Assembly (NCBI RefSeq): GCF_002002735.1
Contig: NZ_MUNY01000032.1
Coordinates: 1 to 64,000, forward strand
Length of the DNA stretch: 64,000 nucleotides
From: Algoriphagus sp. A40
Lineage (GTDB): Bacteria; Bacteroidota; Bacteroidia; Cytophagales; Cyclobacteriaceae
Direction of reading: 5' to 3'
Made by a program: the position numbers and the translations under genes. Positions within the stretch are counted from its first letter, which is position 1. Each line of letters opens with the position of its first letter. This document shows positions 27,063 through 36,370 of the stretch, one piece after another. Under the pieces are notes generated by a model. The model made no database searches. It was not told where the DNA came from and was given only the letters and a program-made list of their open reading frames with translations.

Positions 27063-28220
27063 ATGATTTCCAGGAAAGCTGAAGATAAGCTACTTGAACT
27101 GGCTACTTATTTTAAGGTAGTGGCCGTTGTTGGGCCACGTCAAACCGGCAAGACTACCTTAGTCAGGTCCATTTTCTCGCATAAACCTTACGTCTCATTA
27201 GAAGACCCGGATCAGCGTGAATTTGCATTAGAGGACCCCAGAGGCTTTTTGGCTGGACTTCCCAATGGAGCAATTTTGGATGAAGTGCAGCGAACTCCAG
27301 AATTATTCTCCTATCTGCAAGGAGTGGTTGATCCCAATCCCCAAACTGGTCAGTTTATCCTGACGGGATCTAATAATTTTTTATTACAGCAATCCATTAC
27401 GCAAAGTCTGGCAGGAAGAGTTGGTTATTTGCAACTGCTCCCTTTCTCTTTGGTAGAGCTTTATTCGGGACAAAAAGAAATTCCTTCAGAAAATCAGTTG
27501 ATGATCAAAGGTGGTTATCCTCCACTTTATGAACCCGGAATTCCACCCGATCTATGGTTTCCAAATTATCTTAGAACGTACATCGAGCGTGATGTAAGGC
27601 AAGTGAAGAACATCACAGATTTGATCGTTTTTGAACGGTTCATACGACTGCTGGCTGGGAGAGTGGGACAAGAATTGAATATGGCTGGACTTAGTAATGA
27701 AGTGGGAGTGGATAACAAAACCATTCAATCCTGGATCGGAATTTTAGAAAGTAGTTTTTTGATTTATCTCTTGAGACCACATTTTCAAAATTTCAACAAA
27801 GTCATTGTCAAACGGCCCAAGATTTATTTCTTGGATACGGGTCTCGTTAGTTTTCTGTTAGGTATCAGCACAGAAAAGCAATTGGATTTTCACCCATTGA
27901 GGGGAGCAATTTTTGAAAACTTGGTGGTATCAGAATTGATTAAAGAAAGGACAAATCAAGCCAAAGAAGTCAACCTGTTTTTCTGGAGAGACAAGACTGG
28001 TCATGAAATTGACGTACTGATGGACAATGGAAGTGAATTATTTCCAATCGAAATCAAATCAGGGAAAACCATTAATTCGGATTATTTCAAAAACCTGAAA
28101 TTCTGGATGAGATTGAGTGGGCAAAACAGGGGACTTGTTTTATTTACAGGAATCCAAACCCAATCCCGAACTGAAGGGATAGATGTTGAGAACTGGAAGG
28201 AATTTTTATTCAAAAAATAG
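27063..28220 (+). CDS. AAA_14 / DUF4143 ATPase 1, inserted behind prfC
   Basis: I start at the ATG at 27063 (MISRKAEDKLLELA), 385 aa; an earlier in-frame ATG at 27033 lies inside the palindrome. Walker A is VVGPRQTGKTTLVRS near 25-40, Walker B is ILDEVQRTPELFSYL near 83, and FILTGSNNFLL (sensor 1-like) is near 108. A winged-helix region around 205-240 precedes the DUF4143 domain, whose C-terminus looks like a PD-(D/E)xK nuclease fold: GAIFENLVVSEL, GHEIDVLMDNG, FPIEIKSGK. Biological function of the family is not established. The gene fills a 1.24-kb segment bounded by two copies of the prfC tail. Confidence 0.88.
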   Translation: MISRKAEDKLLELATYFKVVAVVGPRQTGKTTLVRSIFSHKPYVSLEDPDQREFALEDPRGFLAGLPNGAILDEVQRTPELFSYLQGVVDPNPQTGQFILTGSNNFLLQQSITQSLAGRVGYLQLLPFSLVELYSGQKEIPSENQLMIKGGYPPLYEPGIPPDLWFPNYLRTYIERDVRQVKNITDLIVFERFIRLLAGRVGQELNMAGLSNEVGVDNKTIQSWIGILESSFLIYLLRPHFQNFNKVIVKRPKIYFLDTGLVSFLLGISTEKQLDFHPLRGAIFENLVVSELIKERTNQAKEVNLFFWRDKTGHEIDVLMDNGSELFPIEIKSGKTINSDYFKNLKFWMRLSGQNRGLVLFTGIQTQSRTEGIDVENWKEFLFKK

Positions 28221-28231
28221 AAACTCCCCTC

Positions 28232-28354
28232 TTTATGGCCGAATCGAAGTCCTGGCTTCAGATGGTGCAGGACAACTACCCGGATATCGAGTTTCACTTT
28301 ACTTCGGAGTATTAAGCAAAAACCCTCCAAGAGTTTCAAACTCTTGGAGGGTTT
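28232..28354 (+). repeat. prfC 3'-end repeat, copy 2
   Basis: This is a near-exact copy of 26869-26991 lying 12 bases after the ATPase stop codon. It has no start and no upstream prfC, so the coding part is a dead fragment. Its terminator serves the ATPase and the convergent phosphoesterase. Confidence 0.97.
28318..28354. terminator. Duplicated terminator (copy 2)
   Basis: It has the same long stem as the prfC terminator. It lies between the convergent ATPase and phosphoesterase genes. Confidence 0.88.
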
Positions 28355-28360
28355 AAACTT

Positions 28361-29335
28361 TTAACCTATTCCCGAATTTCCGGCATTTTGGAGTTTTAGC
28401 CGCTCGTCTTCCCATCCATGGTCGATATACTCCCAGGAAAAATTTTCCCCTTGTACTTTGATTTGGACAAAGCCTTCCTTGGTGTTGTGTCTTCTGCCTT
28501 TCCACCCATTTCCTGCGATGGATCCTCCGGTGAGAAACTCAAACCGGTCATTGACCATGCCGTATTCCTTCCAGTGGATGTGCCCTTGCAGCACCAACTT
28601 TAAGTTGTGGTTTTCCAGCAAGCGAAAAACCTCCTGAGAATTTTCCACTCCAACATTTCCTTTTTGCCCTTTTAATTGCCAATGCGTGCTGAGTACCGGA
28701 ATGTGTGTGGTGACGACTATGGGGGTATTTTGAGAAGTGTTTTTTAGGTCCTCGGCCAGCCAATCCAATTGCTCTGCCTGGAATACTCCTTTATACCCTT
28801 TTTCCTCCGTGACGTCGAGGGAATTTAGTACAATGAAATGCCAGCCTTTGTGGTCGAAGGAATAGTAAGTCTTTCCAAAATATCTTTCCCACATCCCATA
28901 TTTATAATCCGGGTGATCAGCGCCCTCCGGGCTTTCTTCATAGATCGCAAACAAATCATGGTTTCCGATGCAATTGTATGTCGGCATGTTAAATCCCTTG
29001 CTCATTTTCTCATAGAGGTCAAAGAGCATTTCACTTCGGGCATAATCCCCACGCATCACATCATAGACTAGATCTCCTCCCGTAATTACAAAATCAGGGT
29101 TCAATTCATTCACCTTGTTGATTGCCATCTGAAAACCCAATGGAGCGTTCATTTCGGGTTTGAGGTGAATGTCAGTCAGAAAGGAAAATTCAAAGGAGGT
29201 GTCGTTGGAATCTTCTTTTTGTTCTCCCCTTGGCCTTTGGGGCGATAAGGATAAAAATGGCATGCCAGCCACAGCTATTCCTGATGCCTGTATAAATTTT
29301 CTCCGGCTCAGATTTCCTGGATTTTCTTTTGCCAT
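28361..29335 (-). CDS. Tat-exported metallophosphoesterase
   Basis: This calcineurin-like phosphoesterase of 324 aa has a twin-arginine signal (SRRKFIQASGIAVAG near 10-24), so it should fold before export to the periplasm. Metal ligands are visible in FLTDIHLKP (D-x-H) near 52, TGGDLVYD near 86, CIGNHD near 121, VVTTHIPV near 207 and LQGHIHWKE near 250. The substrate may be a phosphodiester or phosphomonoester and is not known. The gene lies between prfC-tail copies 2 and 3 and reads toward copy 2, whose terminator begins seven bases beyond its stop. Confidence 0.88.
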   Translation of the reverse strand: MAKENPGNLSRRKFIQASGIAVAGMPFLSLSPQRPRGEQKEDSNDTSFEFSFLTDIHLKPEMNAPLGFQMAINKVNELNPDFVITGGDLVYDVMRGDYARSEMLFDLYEKMSKGFNMPTYNCIGNHDLFAIYEESPEGADHPDYKYGMWERYFGKTYYSFDHKGWHFIVLNSLDVTEEKGYKGVFQAEQLDWLAEDLKNTSQNTPIVVTTHIPVLSTHWQLKGQKGNVGVENSQEVFRLLENHNLKLVLQGHIHWKEYGMVNDRFEFLTGGSIAGNGWKGRRHNTKEGFVQIKVQGENFSWEYIDHGWEDERLKLQNAGNSGIG

Positions 29336-29420
29336 GGTTCGCTCGATTTTAGTGGTGGCCTTCTAAGTTCTACCTTCAGCTATTCAATAAAAGACCACTC
29401 TCTCGCCCATTATTTTTTGC

Positions 29421-29553
29421 CAGTTGGTCTTTAAGGTCGAATCAAAGACCTGGCTGCAAATGGTGCAGGACACAACCCGGATATAGAGTTTCGTTTCACT
29501 TCGGAGTTTTAAAAAGATAACCCTCCAAGAGTTTTGAACTCTTGGAGGGTTTT
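29421..29553 (+). repeat. prfC 3'-end repeat, copy 3 (diverged)
   Basis: This copy still reads QLVFKVESKTWLQMVQD, then loses one base and resumes as IEFRFTSEF before a stop, followed by the CCTCCAAGAG / CTCTTGGAGG terminator. It extends slightly further upstream than copy 2. Many differences from copy 1 are synonymous (for example Ser TCG to TCA, Leu CTT to CTG, Gln CAG to CAA), as expected for a once-coding prfC end. Confidence 0.88.
29519..29553. terminator. Terminator in copy 3, serving ade
   Basis: ACCCTCCAAGAGTT and AACTCTTGGAGGGT form a stem with a short loop, ending at the ade stop codon. Confidence 0.85.
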
Positions 29554-31176
29554 TCATAAAAACACCTCAACAAACCCAAACTTCTTCCCATCAAACAATC
29601 CCTTGTCACTCAGCTTCAGATCCGGGATTACCAGCAAAGCCATAAAGCTAAGGGTCATAAAAGGTGAGTTTAACGTGGCGCCCATCTCTTTGGCCATCCG
29701 GTCGATGCTCGTGTAAGCGGCCGCGACCTCGTAGCCATCGGATGCGGACATGATGCCGCCGACGGGGAGCGGAAGGATTTCTTCACGATCTCCGGAGACA
29801 GCCGATACGCCACCTTTGGCTTCGATGATCAGATTGACCGCTTTACAGATGGATTCATCGTCGATTCCCACTGCAATAATATTGTGGGAATCATGGCCGA
29901 CGGAAGAGGCGATTGCTCCCGTTTTTAGGCCAAAGTTTTTGATAAATGCCACAGCAGGAGGGGTGTCCTGATAGCGGTTAACCACCGTGATTTTGAGAAT
30001 GGCTTTTTCGGGATTGGATTCGGCAAAGCCATTTTTTACCAAAATTTCACCTTGGATTTCCGGTGTGATCAGCTGCCCATCGAGCGCTTCAATTACTCGA
30101 ACTTTCGAGCCTTTTGATTTCAATTGGAAATCTTCCGGCTTTTTGAGGGATGTATGGAAATTGTTGATGACCTCATTTTTGACTCGATGGATTAGAGACT
30201 TTCCATTTTCGGCCACTTTTTGTCCACCAATGTATGTGGCTAATACGTCAAATTTTTCCAGGTCTTTGACCAAAATAAAATCCGCAGGATCGCCGACTCT
30301 CAGCTGCCCGACCGGAAGTGAATAATGGAAAATCGGATTAAGGCAAGACGCCCGAAGTACATCAAACAGGTCTTTCCCTTTGGCCACTGCACGGGCAGCA
30401 AGCTCATTAATATGACTTATGGCGAGATTGTCCGGGTGCTTGTCGTCCGAGCAGAACATAATCATCTCGGGATATTCGTCTATCAGATCGATCAGTGCTT
30501 CGAAGTTTTTGGCCGCGGAACCTTCGCGAATGGAGATCTTCATGCCAAGCTTGATCTTGCCGAGAGCTTCATCGTAAGTAAAGCATTCATGATCTGTGCT
30601 TGGGCCTGCGCTTACATACTTTTCTGCCAATTCTCCTTTTAGTCCGGGAGCATGGCCGTCTATTGGCTTGCCGTATTTCTTAGCGATTCGTATTTTTTCC
30701 ATTACTATCGGATCTCGATTGACAGTACCCGGCCAGTTCATCATTTCGGCGAGGTAATGGATTTCTGGCCGGCTCATCAGGTTTTCGATGTCGGTGGCAT
30801 CGATTTCTCCTCCGGCAGTCTCAAAAAGTGTCGCCGGTACGCAGGAAGGTGCACCAAAATAAAACTTGAACGGGACCTGCTTGCCATTTTCGATCATGTA
30901 TTCCACTCCCGCCATGCCGCAGACATTGGCGATTTCATGTGGATCGGAAATGGTAGCTACAGTGCCATGGACAACTGCCAATCGTGCAAATTCCGACGGA
31001 ACAAGCATTGAACTTTCCACATGAACATGCGCATCGATAAAGCCGGGCATCAAAAAAGGAAGTCCATCCAATTTCTGGATTTCTTGGATTTTAAGAATTT
31101 TCCCATTGGAGATTTCGAGTGATGCTGGATAAATTTTTCGGTTGGGAATGTCCACTAAGTTTCCTGAGATTTTCAT
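29554..31176 (-). CDS. ade: Adenine deaminase
   Basis: This amidohydrolase of 540 aa converts adenine to hypoxanthine and ammonia in purine salvage; Hpt at 16164 could then make IMP. I start at the ATG at 31176 ([18 protein letters not shown]), because the longer frame needs a TTG. Metal and catalytic motifs are [14 protein letters not shown] near 47-60, [10 protein letters not shown] near 82, IDGHAPGL near 177 and [11 protein letters not shown] near 245. The C-terminal domain (about 330-540) with [10 protein letters not shown] is typical of bacterial Ade. Confidence 0.94.
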   Translation of the reverse strand: MKISGNLVDIPNRKIYPASLEISNGKILKIQEIQKLDGLPFLMPGFIDAHVHVESSMLVPSEFARLAVVHGTVATISDPHEIANVCGMAGVEYMIENGKQVPFKFYFGAPSCVPATLFETAGGEIDATDIENLMSRPEIHYLAEMMNWPGTVNRDPIVMEKIRIAKKYGKPIDGHAPGLKGELAEKYVSAGPSTDHECFTYDEALGKIKLGMKISIREGSAAKNFEALIDLIDEYPEMIMFCSDDKHPDNLAISHINELAARAVAKGKDLFDVLRASCLNPIFHYSLPVGQLRVGDPADFILVKDLEKFDVLATYIGGQKVAENGKSLIHRVKNEVINNFHTSLKKPEDFQLKSKGSKVRVIEALDGQLITPEIQGEILVKNGFAESNPEKAILKITVVNRYQDTPPAVAFIKNFGLKTGAIASSVGHDSHNIIAVGIDDESICKAVNLIIEAKGGVSAVSGDREEILPLPVGGIMSASDGYEVAAAYTSIDRMAKEMGATLNSPFMTLSFMALLVIPDLKLSDKGLFDGKKFGFVEVFL

Positions 31177-31262
31177 AGTCGGCTGTTCAAAAATCAATGA
31201 ATGTCAAGACGATTAACAATCCTGATATTCAGGTTTTGGGGGAAGGATTGGATTAAAACTAC

Positions 31263-31270
31263 TATATTTG
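31263..31270 (+). promoter_or_regulatory. -7 box candidate for cmk-ispH
   Basis: TATATTTG fits TAnnTTTG, 38 bases before the cmk start. Confidence 0.45.
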
Positions 31271-31307
31271 CCCAAAATTAAGCAGCAAACCAATCCGGGT
31301 TTTTTTA

Positions 31308-32015
31308 ATGGGGAAAATCGTCGTTGCCATAGATGGTTACTCAGGTTGTGGGAAAAGTTCTACAGCCAAAGCAGTAGCCAAAGATTTAGGGTTTACCTAC
31401 ATCGATTCCGGAGCGATGTATCGTGCAGCCACCCTGCATTTTTTGAACAATTACCTGTCTCCCTCCAATCCCCACGATGTCGATAATGGGCTGAAATCTC
31501 TGGAGATTTCTTTTCACCTAAACCCTGAAACCAATAAGCAGGAAACCTACCTTAATGGTCTCAATGTGGAGGATGAAATCCGAACCATGCGGGTATCGGA
31601 GCGCGTTAGTGAAATAGCGACAATCAAGGAAATCAGAAAGGAACTTGTGGCTCAGCAAAAGCGCCTGGGCAAGAAAAAAGGTGTCGTCATGGACGGCAGG
31701 GATATCGGATCGGTTGTATTTCCCGACGCGGAACTTAAAGTGTTCATGACTGCGGATCTGGAAACAAGAGCAATCAGAAGGCAGCAGGAATTACTTGAAA
31801 AGGGTGATTTGGTTGAGCTGGAAGTGATCAAGGCCAATTTGGCTGAGCGGGATCGGATTGATTCATCAAGAGCTGAAAGTCCGCTGAAAAAAGTATCGGA
31901 TGCTGTAGAAATAGACACAAGTAATCTCACATTTGAAGGACAGGTGGCAATGATCGTCCAACTGGCAAAAGAAGTGATCGAAAAAGAAAAAGCTTATGCA
32001 GGTAACCATAGATAA
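31308..32015 (+). CDS. cmk: Cytidylate kinase
   Basis: This phosphorylates CMP and dCMP with ATP. At 235 aa, the P-loop is IDGYSGCGKSSTAKAVAKDL near 6-25, followed by YIDSGAMYRAATL near 31. The CMP-binding insert includes VVMDGRDIGSVVFPDA near 125 and DRIDSSRAESPL near 182. The 3' end overlaps the ispH start by 20 bases, so the two are translated as a coupled pair. The cmk-ispH adjacency is common in bacteria. Confidence 0.95.
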   Translation: MGKIVVAIDGYSGCGKSSTAKAVAKDLGFTYIDSGAMYRAATLHFLNNYLSPSNPHDVDNGLKSLEISFHLNPETNKQETYLNGLNVEDEIRTMRVSERVSEIATIKEIRKELVAQQKRLGKKKGVVMDGRDIGSVVFPDAELKVFMTADLETRAIRRQQELLEKGDLVELEVIKANLAERDRIDSSRAESPLKKVSDAVEIDTSNLTFEGQVAMIVQLAKEVIEKEKAYAGNHR

Positions 32016-32892
32016 AAATTCAGGCTACTGTTTCGGAGTCGAGTTTGCCATTAAAATGGCCGAGGATGAAATGGAGAACAGCGAGCAGCTGTATTGTCTG
32101 GGCGACATCGTTCACAACGATATGGAGGTCAGCCGACTGAGAGCAAAGGGCCTGGTAGTAATCGATCGTGATCAGCTTCAGGAATTGACAAATTGCAAAG
32201 TGCTGATCCGAGCTCATGGAGAACCGCCCGAGACCTACAAAACGGCGATTGAAAACAACATCGAGCTCATTGATGCTTCCTGTCCGGTAGTATTGAAACT
32301 CCAGCATCGAGTGAAAAATGCCTTTGACAAAATGGAGCGAGAAAATGGGCAGATTGTCATTTACGGAAAAAAAGGCCACGCAGAAGTTATCGGTTTGACC
32401 GGGCAGACATTGGAAAAAGCAGTGGTAGTAATGGAAGACTCTGATCTGGAAAAGATCGATTACAATCGTCCGGTGACGCTTTTCAGCCAAACCACCAAAA
32501 GCACAAAAGGCTTTTACCAGCTTTCCCAAAAAATTGAAGACCGAATCAAAACGGCCAAAGGGGAGCTCAATGAGGTGGACTTCAATGCAAATGATTCAAT
32601 TTGTAGACAAGTATCTAATAGAGAACCCCAATTGCAGAGATTTGCCCTTGATAATGATGTGATCCTTTTCGTTTCCGGAAAAAAGAGTTCCAACGGAAAG
32701 GCCCTGTATCAAGTCTGTCTGGGCGAAAATCCAAGAAGTTATTTCATCGAAAACGAAACCGAGTTGGATCCTGAGTGGTTTCAAACTGGGGATAAAGTTG
32801 GCATTTGTGGTGCTACTTCTACTCCTATGTGGCTCATGGAGCAAGTCAAGACCTTTGTGGAAGGGTTGGAAGAAAATCAACTACATGCCTGA
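31996..32892 (+). CDS. ispH: 4-hydroxy-3-methylbut-2-enyl diphosphate reductase
   Basis: This is the last enzyme of the MEP isoprenoid pathway, an iron-sulfur protein that makes IPP and DMAPP. At 298 aa the three cluster cysteines are in GYCFGV (Cys12), DASCPVV near 95 and NDSICRQVS near 198. Substrate residues are in DIVHNDMEV near 40, IRAHGEPP near 73 and FSQTTKST near 165. The family motif SHG is AHGEPP here, which still keeps the His. ispE of the same pathway is at 59031. Confidence 0.94.
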   Translation: MQVTIDKNSGYCFGVEFAIKMAEDEMENSEQLYCLGDIVHNDMEVSRLRAKGLVVIDRDQLQELTNCKVLIRAHGEPPETYKTAIENNIELIDASCPVVLKLQHRVKNAFDKMERENGQIVIYGKKGHAEVIGLTGQTLEKAVVVMEDSDLEKIDYNRPVTLFSQTTKSTKGFYQLSQKIEDRIKTAKGELNEVDFNANDSICRQVSNREPQLQRFALDNDVILFVSGKKSSNGKALYQVCLGENPRSYFIENETELDPEWFQTGDKVGICGATSTPMWLMEQVKTFVEGLEENQLHA

Positions 32893-32981
32893 AATCAAGT
32901 TCGAAATTCAACGCCTGTACTCGGTATTAAAAGTTCGAACAATTAATGTGATATAAGCTCCATTTCAAAAAGGTTTTTCTT

Positions 32982-32989
32982 TAGATTTG
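32982..32989 (+). promoter_or_regulatory. -7 box candidate for the nqr operon
   Basis: TAGATTTG fits TAnnTTTG and lies 37 bases before the nqrA ATG at 33026. It supports that start over the upstream in-frame TTG. Confidence 0.45.
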
Positions 32990-33025
32990 GGGCGTTTTTC
33001 AAAAGCTCATAGTTCAAAAACTGAT

Positions 33026-34378
33026 ATGTCTAAAATAGTGAAGCTTAAGAAAGGTTTTGACATCAAAATGGTAGGAAAGGCCTCGCAGGAGATCGCCAAT
33101 TTTGCCCCGGCTCAGACTTTCGCCATTAAGCCAACAGACTTCGTAGGATTTCAGCGTCCGAAAGTCCTTGTCAATGAAGGAGATACCGTAAAAGCAGGTA
33201 CTCCGATCCTGATCGACAAAGCCCTGGATCAGGTCATCTACGCAGCGCCTGTTTCAGGTGAGATCGTTGAGATCAAAAGAGGGGACAAGCGAAAGCTTCT
33301 CGAAATCAAAATCCTGGCTGACAAAACCATCACCCACCTCAACTTTGGAAAAATCGACTTAAACCAAGACAGAGATGCCTTGGCTGCAAAGTTGGCTTCC
33401 ACCGGAGTTTGGCCAAACATCATCCAGAGGCCTTTCGGAATTGTGGCAAACCCTGCCGACACTCCTAAGGCTATTTTCGTTTCAGCCTTTGATACTCACC
33501 CTTTGGCTCCGGATTATGGATTCACCCTGCAAGGTGAGGAGAAGTATTTCCAAGCTGGTATTGATGCTCTGGCAAAACTTACCAAAGGAAAAGTTCACCT
33601 CAACGTCGACGCCTCCAAACCTGTCCCGGGAGTATTCTCAGGTGTGAAAAACGCTCAGATCAACCAGTTTTCAGGCCCTCACCCTGCCGGAAACGTTGGG
33701 GTTCAGATTCACCACATTGACGCAGTCAATAAAGGTGAAATAGCCTGGACAGTAAGCCCTGTTGGAGTAGTTCAAATTGGAAAAGCTGTTTTGGAAGGCA
33801 TTTATGATGCTTCCAAAACAATTGCTGTAACCGGTTCCGAACTGACCAAAGCAGCTTATGTAAAAACTTTCGTAGGAGCAAATGTTTCCTCTTTTGTAAA
33901 AGGAAACCTCAATTCAGGACATGTGAGAGTAATTTCCGGTAACGTCCTGACTGGTGAAAAAATCAACCTTGAAGGTTTCCTTGGTTTTTATCACAACCAA
34001 ATCACAGTAATCCCCGAAGGTGATTATTATGAGTTTCTTGGCTGGGCAAAACCTACAGCATCCAAACTCAGCTATCATCGCGCACTTGGCCTATTGTCTT
34101 TCCTGACTCCAAATAAAGAGTTTGTTCTTGACTCCAATTGCAGAGGCGAAGAACGTGCATTTGTACAGACTGGAGTATTTGAGTCTGTGACTCCAATGGA
34201 TATCCTTCCGGTTTATTTATTGAAAGCCATCATGGCAGAAGATTTCGATGAAATGGAGGAATTGGGAATCTATGAGATCGTAGAAGAGGATTTGGCACTT
34301 TGCGAATTTGTGGACGTGTCCAAGCATCCTGTGCAGGAATTGGTAAGAAAAGGTATAGAATTAATCCAATACAGTTAA
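33026..34378 (+). CDS. nqrA: Na+-translocating NADH:quinone reductase subunit A
   Basis: This peripheral subunit of the sodium-pumping NADH dehydrogenase contributes to quinone binding. I take the ATG at 33026 (MSKIVKLKKGFDIKMVGKA), 450 aa; the longer frame starts at a TTG. Typical segments are FDIKMVGKA near 11, GAPVSGEIVEIKRGDKR-like biotinyl-type turns near 70-90, HPAGNVGVQIHHIDAV near 225 and NSNCRGEERAFVQTG-like text (here DSNCRGEERAFVQTG) near 370. It is the first gene of nqrABCDE. Confidence 0.95.
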   Translation: MSKIVKLKKGFDIKMVGKASQEIANFAPAQTFAIKPTDFVGFQRPKVLVNEGDTVKAGTPILIDKALDQVIYAAPVSGEIVEIKRGDKRKLLEIKILADKTITHLNFGKIDLNQDRDALAAKLASTGVWPNIIQRPFGIVANPADTPKAIFVSAFDTHPLAPDYGFTLQGEEKYFQAGIDALAKLTKGKVHLNVDASKPVPGVFSGVKNAQINQFSGPHPAGNVGVQIHHIDAVNKGEIAWTVSPVGVVQIGKAVLEGIYDASKTIAVTGSELTKAAYVKTFVGANVSSFVKGNLNSGHVRVISGNVLTGEKINLEGFLGFYHNQITVIPEGDYYEFLGWAKPTASKLSYHRALGLLSFLTPNKEFVLDSNCRGEERAFVQTGVFESVTPMDILPVYLLKAIMAEDFDEMEELGIYEIVEEDLALCEFVDVSKHPVQELVRKGIELIQYS

Positions 34379-34383
34379 TCCAA

Positions 34384-35598
34384 ATGAAGTTTCTAAGAGA
34401 TTTAATGGACAAGCAGCGCCCTCTTTTTGAAAAGGGAGGAAAGCTTGAGAAGTTTTATTATGCATTCGAGGCGGGAGAAACTTTCCTTTTCTCCCCAAAT
34501 CATACTACAGGAATCAAAGGTGCCCAAGTAAAGGATGCCATTGACCTGAAGCGAATGATGATCACCGTGGTGATTGCCATGATTCCATGTTTGTTGTTCG
34601 GTATTTATAATACCGGTCACCAAAGCCTTTTGGCAACAGGTGAAACAGCTGGCTTGTGGGAAAATTTCGGTGACAAGGCAATACTTGGCCTTACGCTAGT
34701 TCTTCCTATAATCATCGTCGCCTATGCTGCCGGAGGTTTGGTGGAGGCGGTTTTCGCTGTGATTAGAAAGCACCCGATCAACGAAGGTTTCCTGGTGACA
34801 GGGATGTTGATTCCTTTGGTGATTCCTGCTTCTACGCCGTTATGGCAAGTCGCCTTGGCTACTATTTTCGCTGTGGTAATTGCAAAAGAAGTATTTGGAG
34901 GGACCGGAATGAACATTCTGAACGTGGCCATGACTGCAAGAGCATTCTTGTACTTTGCCTATCCGGCTCAGATTTCAGGTGATCAAGTTTGGACTTATTT
35001 GGGTGAAAAAACTGCTGTAGACGGATTTTCCGGTGCGACAGCACTTTCTGTTGTTTACGATGCAGGAGTTCAAAAAATAAATGCTGTGGAGGCATTAAAC
35101 AACCATAACTCGGTTTTGGGAGATGGTTTATTCAGCTTCACAAACATGTTTATGGGCTGGATCCCTGGTTCAATCGGAGAAACTTCCACCTTGATGTGTC
35201 TGATTGGAGCTGCAATTCTTATAGGTACAGGAGTAGGAAGCTGGAAAATTATCGTTTCCGGATTTGCAGGCGCTTATGTTATGGGTTTGGTAATGAACCT
35301 TACGGCAGTCAATGAATACATGGCTTTGCCAGCTGAATACCATTGGGTAATGGGTGGTCTGGCTTTCGGTATTGTTTTTATGGCTACTGACCCTGTGTCT
35401 GCCGCTCAGACCGAAACAGGAAAGTGGATATATGGGTTTTTGATTGGCGTATTCACCATCATCATCCGGGTTACCAATCCAGCGTATCCTGAGGGAATTA
35501 TGCTTGCCGTTCTGTTTATGAACGTCGTAGCACCATTGATCGATTATTATGTAGTAAAGGCAAATAAAACAAGGAGGCTACAACGTGCAACAGTCTAA
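34384..35598 (+). CDS. nqrB: Nqr subunit B
   Basis: This integral membrane subunit carries a covalent FMN and riboflavin and forms part of the sodium path. It is 404 aa from the ATG at 34384, five bases after nqrA. About ten hydrophobic helices are visible. The FMN-bearing threonine is expected in DGFSGATALSVV near residue 219 (SGAT motif). It belongs to the NqrB/RnfD family and overlaps nqrC by 14 bases. Confidence 0.95.
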   Translation: MKFLRDLMDKQRPLFEKGGKLEKFYYAFEAGETFLFSPNHTTGIKGAQVKDAIDLKRMMITVVIAMIPCLLFGIYNTGHQSLLATGETAGLWENFGDKAILGLTLVLPIIIVAYAAGGLVEAVFAVIRKHPINEGFLVTGMLIPLVIPASTPLWQVALATIFAVVIAKEVFGGTGMNILNVAMTARAFLYFAYPAQISGDQVWTYLGEKTAVDGFSGATALSVVYDAGVQKINAVEALNNHNSVLGDGLFSFTNMFMGWIPGSIGETSTLMCLIGAAILIGTGVGSWKIIVSGFAGAYVMGLVMNLTAVNEYMALPAEYHWVMGGLAFGIVFMATDPVSAAQTETGKWIYGFLIGVFTIIIRVTNPAYPEGIMLAVLFMNVVAPLIDYYVVKANKTRRLQRATV

Positions 35599-36340
35599 TA
35601 CCTATATCATCGTATACTCTGCTGTTTTGACTATCATCCTGGGGCTTTTGCTCTCAGGTTCGGCTCAGGTATTGGGCCCATGGCAACAGGAAGCTATCGC
35701 TTTGGATAAGAAAAAGCAGATTATGGGAGCAGTAATCAGTGCTGAAGAAATCGCTGTAATGACTCCTGAACAGGTTAATCAGTTTTATTCAAATAATATA
35801 GCATCCACAGTAGTGGATATCAACGGTGAGGAAATTACCGAAGGTGGCGTCACCGCTGAAAAAGTTGAAGTTGCTAAGGATTACAAAAAGCCTGCAGATC
35901 AAAGAGCCTATCCGGTATATATCTTTCATGCAGAGGGTAATCCTAACGAAGTGAAATCCTATATTTTCCCACTTTATGGAGCAGGACTTTGGGATGCTAT
36001 TTGGGGTTATATTGCATTGGATACAGATATGAACACTATTGGTGGGATTACCTTGGCACACGCTGCTGAAACTCCAGGATTGGGCGCAAGAATCACTGAA
36101 GGTGAAGTACAGGCAAGATATGTTGGCAAACAAATCTTTGATGAATCCGGCGAACTGGTTGCCGTTCAAATGATGAAAGGCGAAGGCAAAGACTACTCTT
36201 CTGACCTGCATAAAGTAGACGGGATGTCAGGCGCAACTATCACCGGTAATGGTGTGAATAATATGCTCAAGGCATATTTGAGCCACTATGAAGCCTACAT
36301 CAAGGCGAAGTCGTCACAATCAGCTGTTGCTGGTCTTTAA
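35585..36340 (+). CDS. nqrC: Nqr subunit C
   Basis: This subunit has one N-terminal transmembrane helix (about 8-28) and an extracytoplasmic FMN-binding domain. The covalent FMN threonine is in DGMSGATITGNGV near 216. It is 251 aa. The start is a GTG at 35585 inside the nqrB end (MQQSNTYIIVYSAVL after formylmethionine), chosen because it yields the complete N-terminal helix. Flavinylation needs ApbE, which is not in the window. Confidence 0.94.
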   Translation: MQQSNTYIIVYSAVLTIILGLLLSGSAQVLGPWQQEAIALDKKKQIMGAVISAEEIAVMTPEQVNQFYSNNIASTVVDINGEEITEGGVTAEKVEVAKDYKKPADQRAYPVYIFHAEGNPNEVKSYIFPLYGAGLWDAIWGYIALDTDMNTIGGITLAHAAETPGLGARITEGEVQARYVGKQIFDESGELVAVQMMKGEGKDYSSDLHKVDGMSGATITGNGVNNMLKAYLSHYEAYIKAKSSQSAVAGL

Positions 36341-36370
36341 ATCATTTTCAACTCACCTAATTAAAATAAA

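Noticed and set aside
26992..28354. Classical insertion sequence carrying the ATPase
   Set aside because: No transposase and no terminal inverted repeats are visible; the borders are long direct copies of the prfC end.
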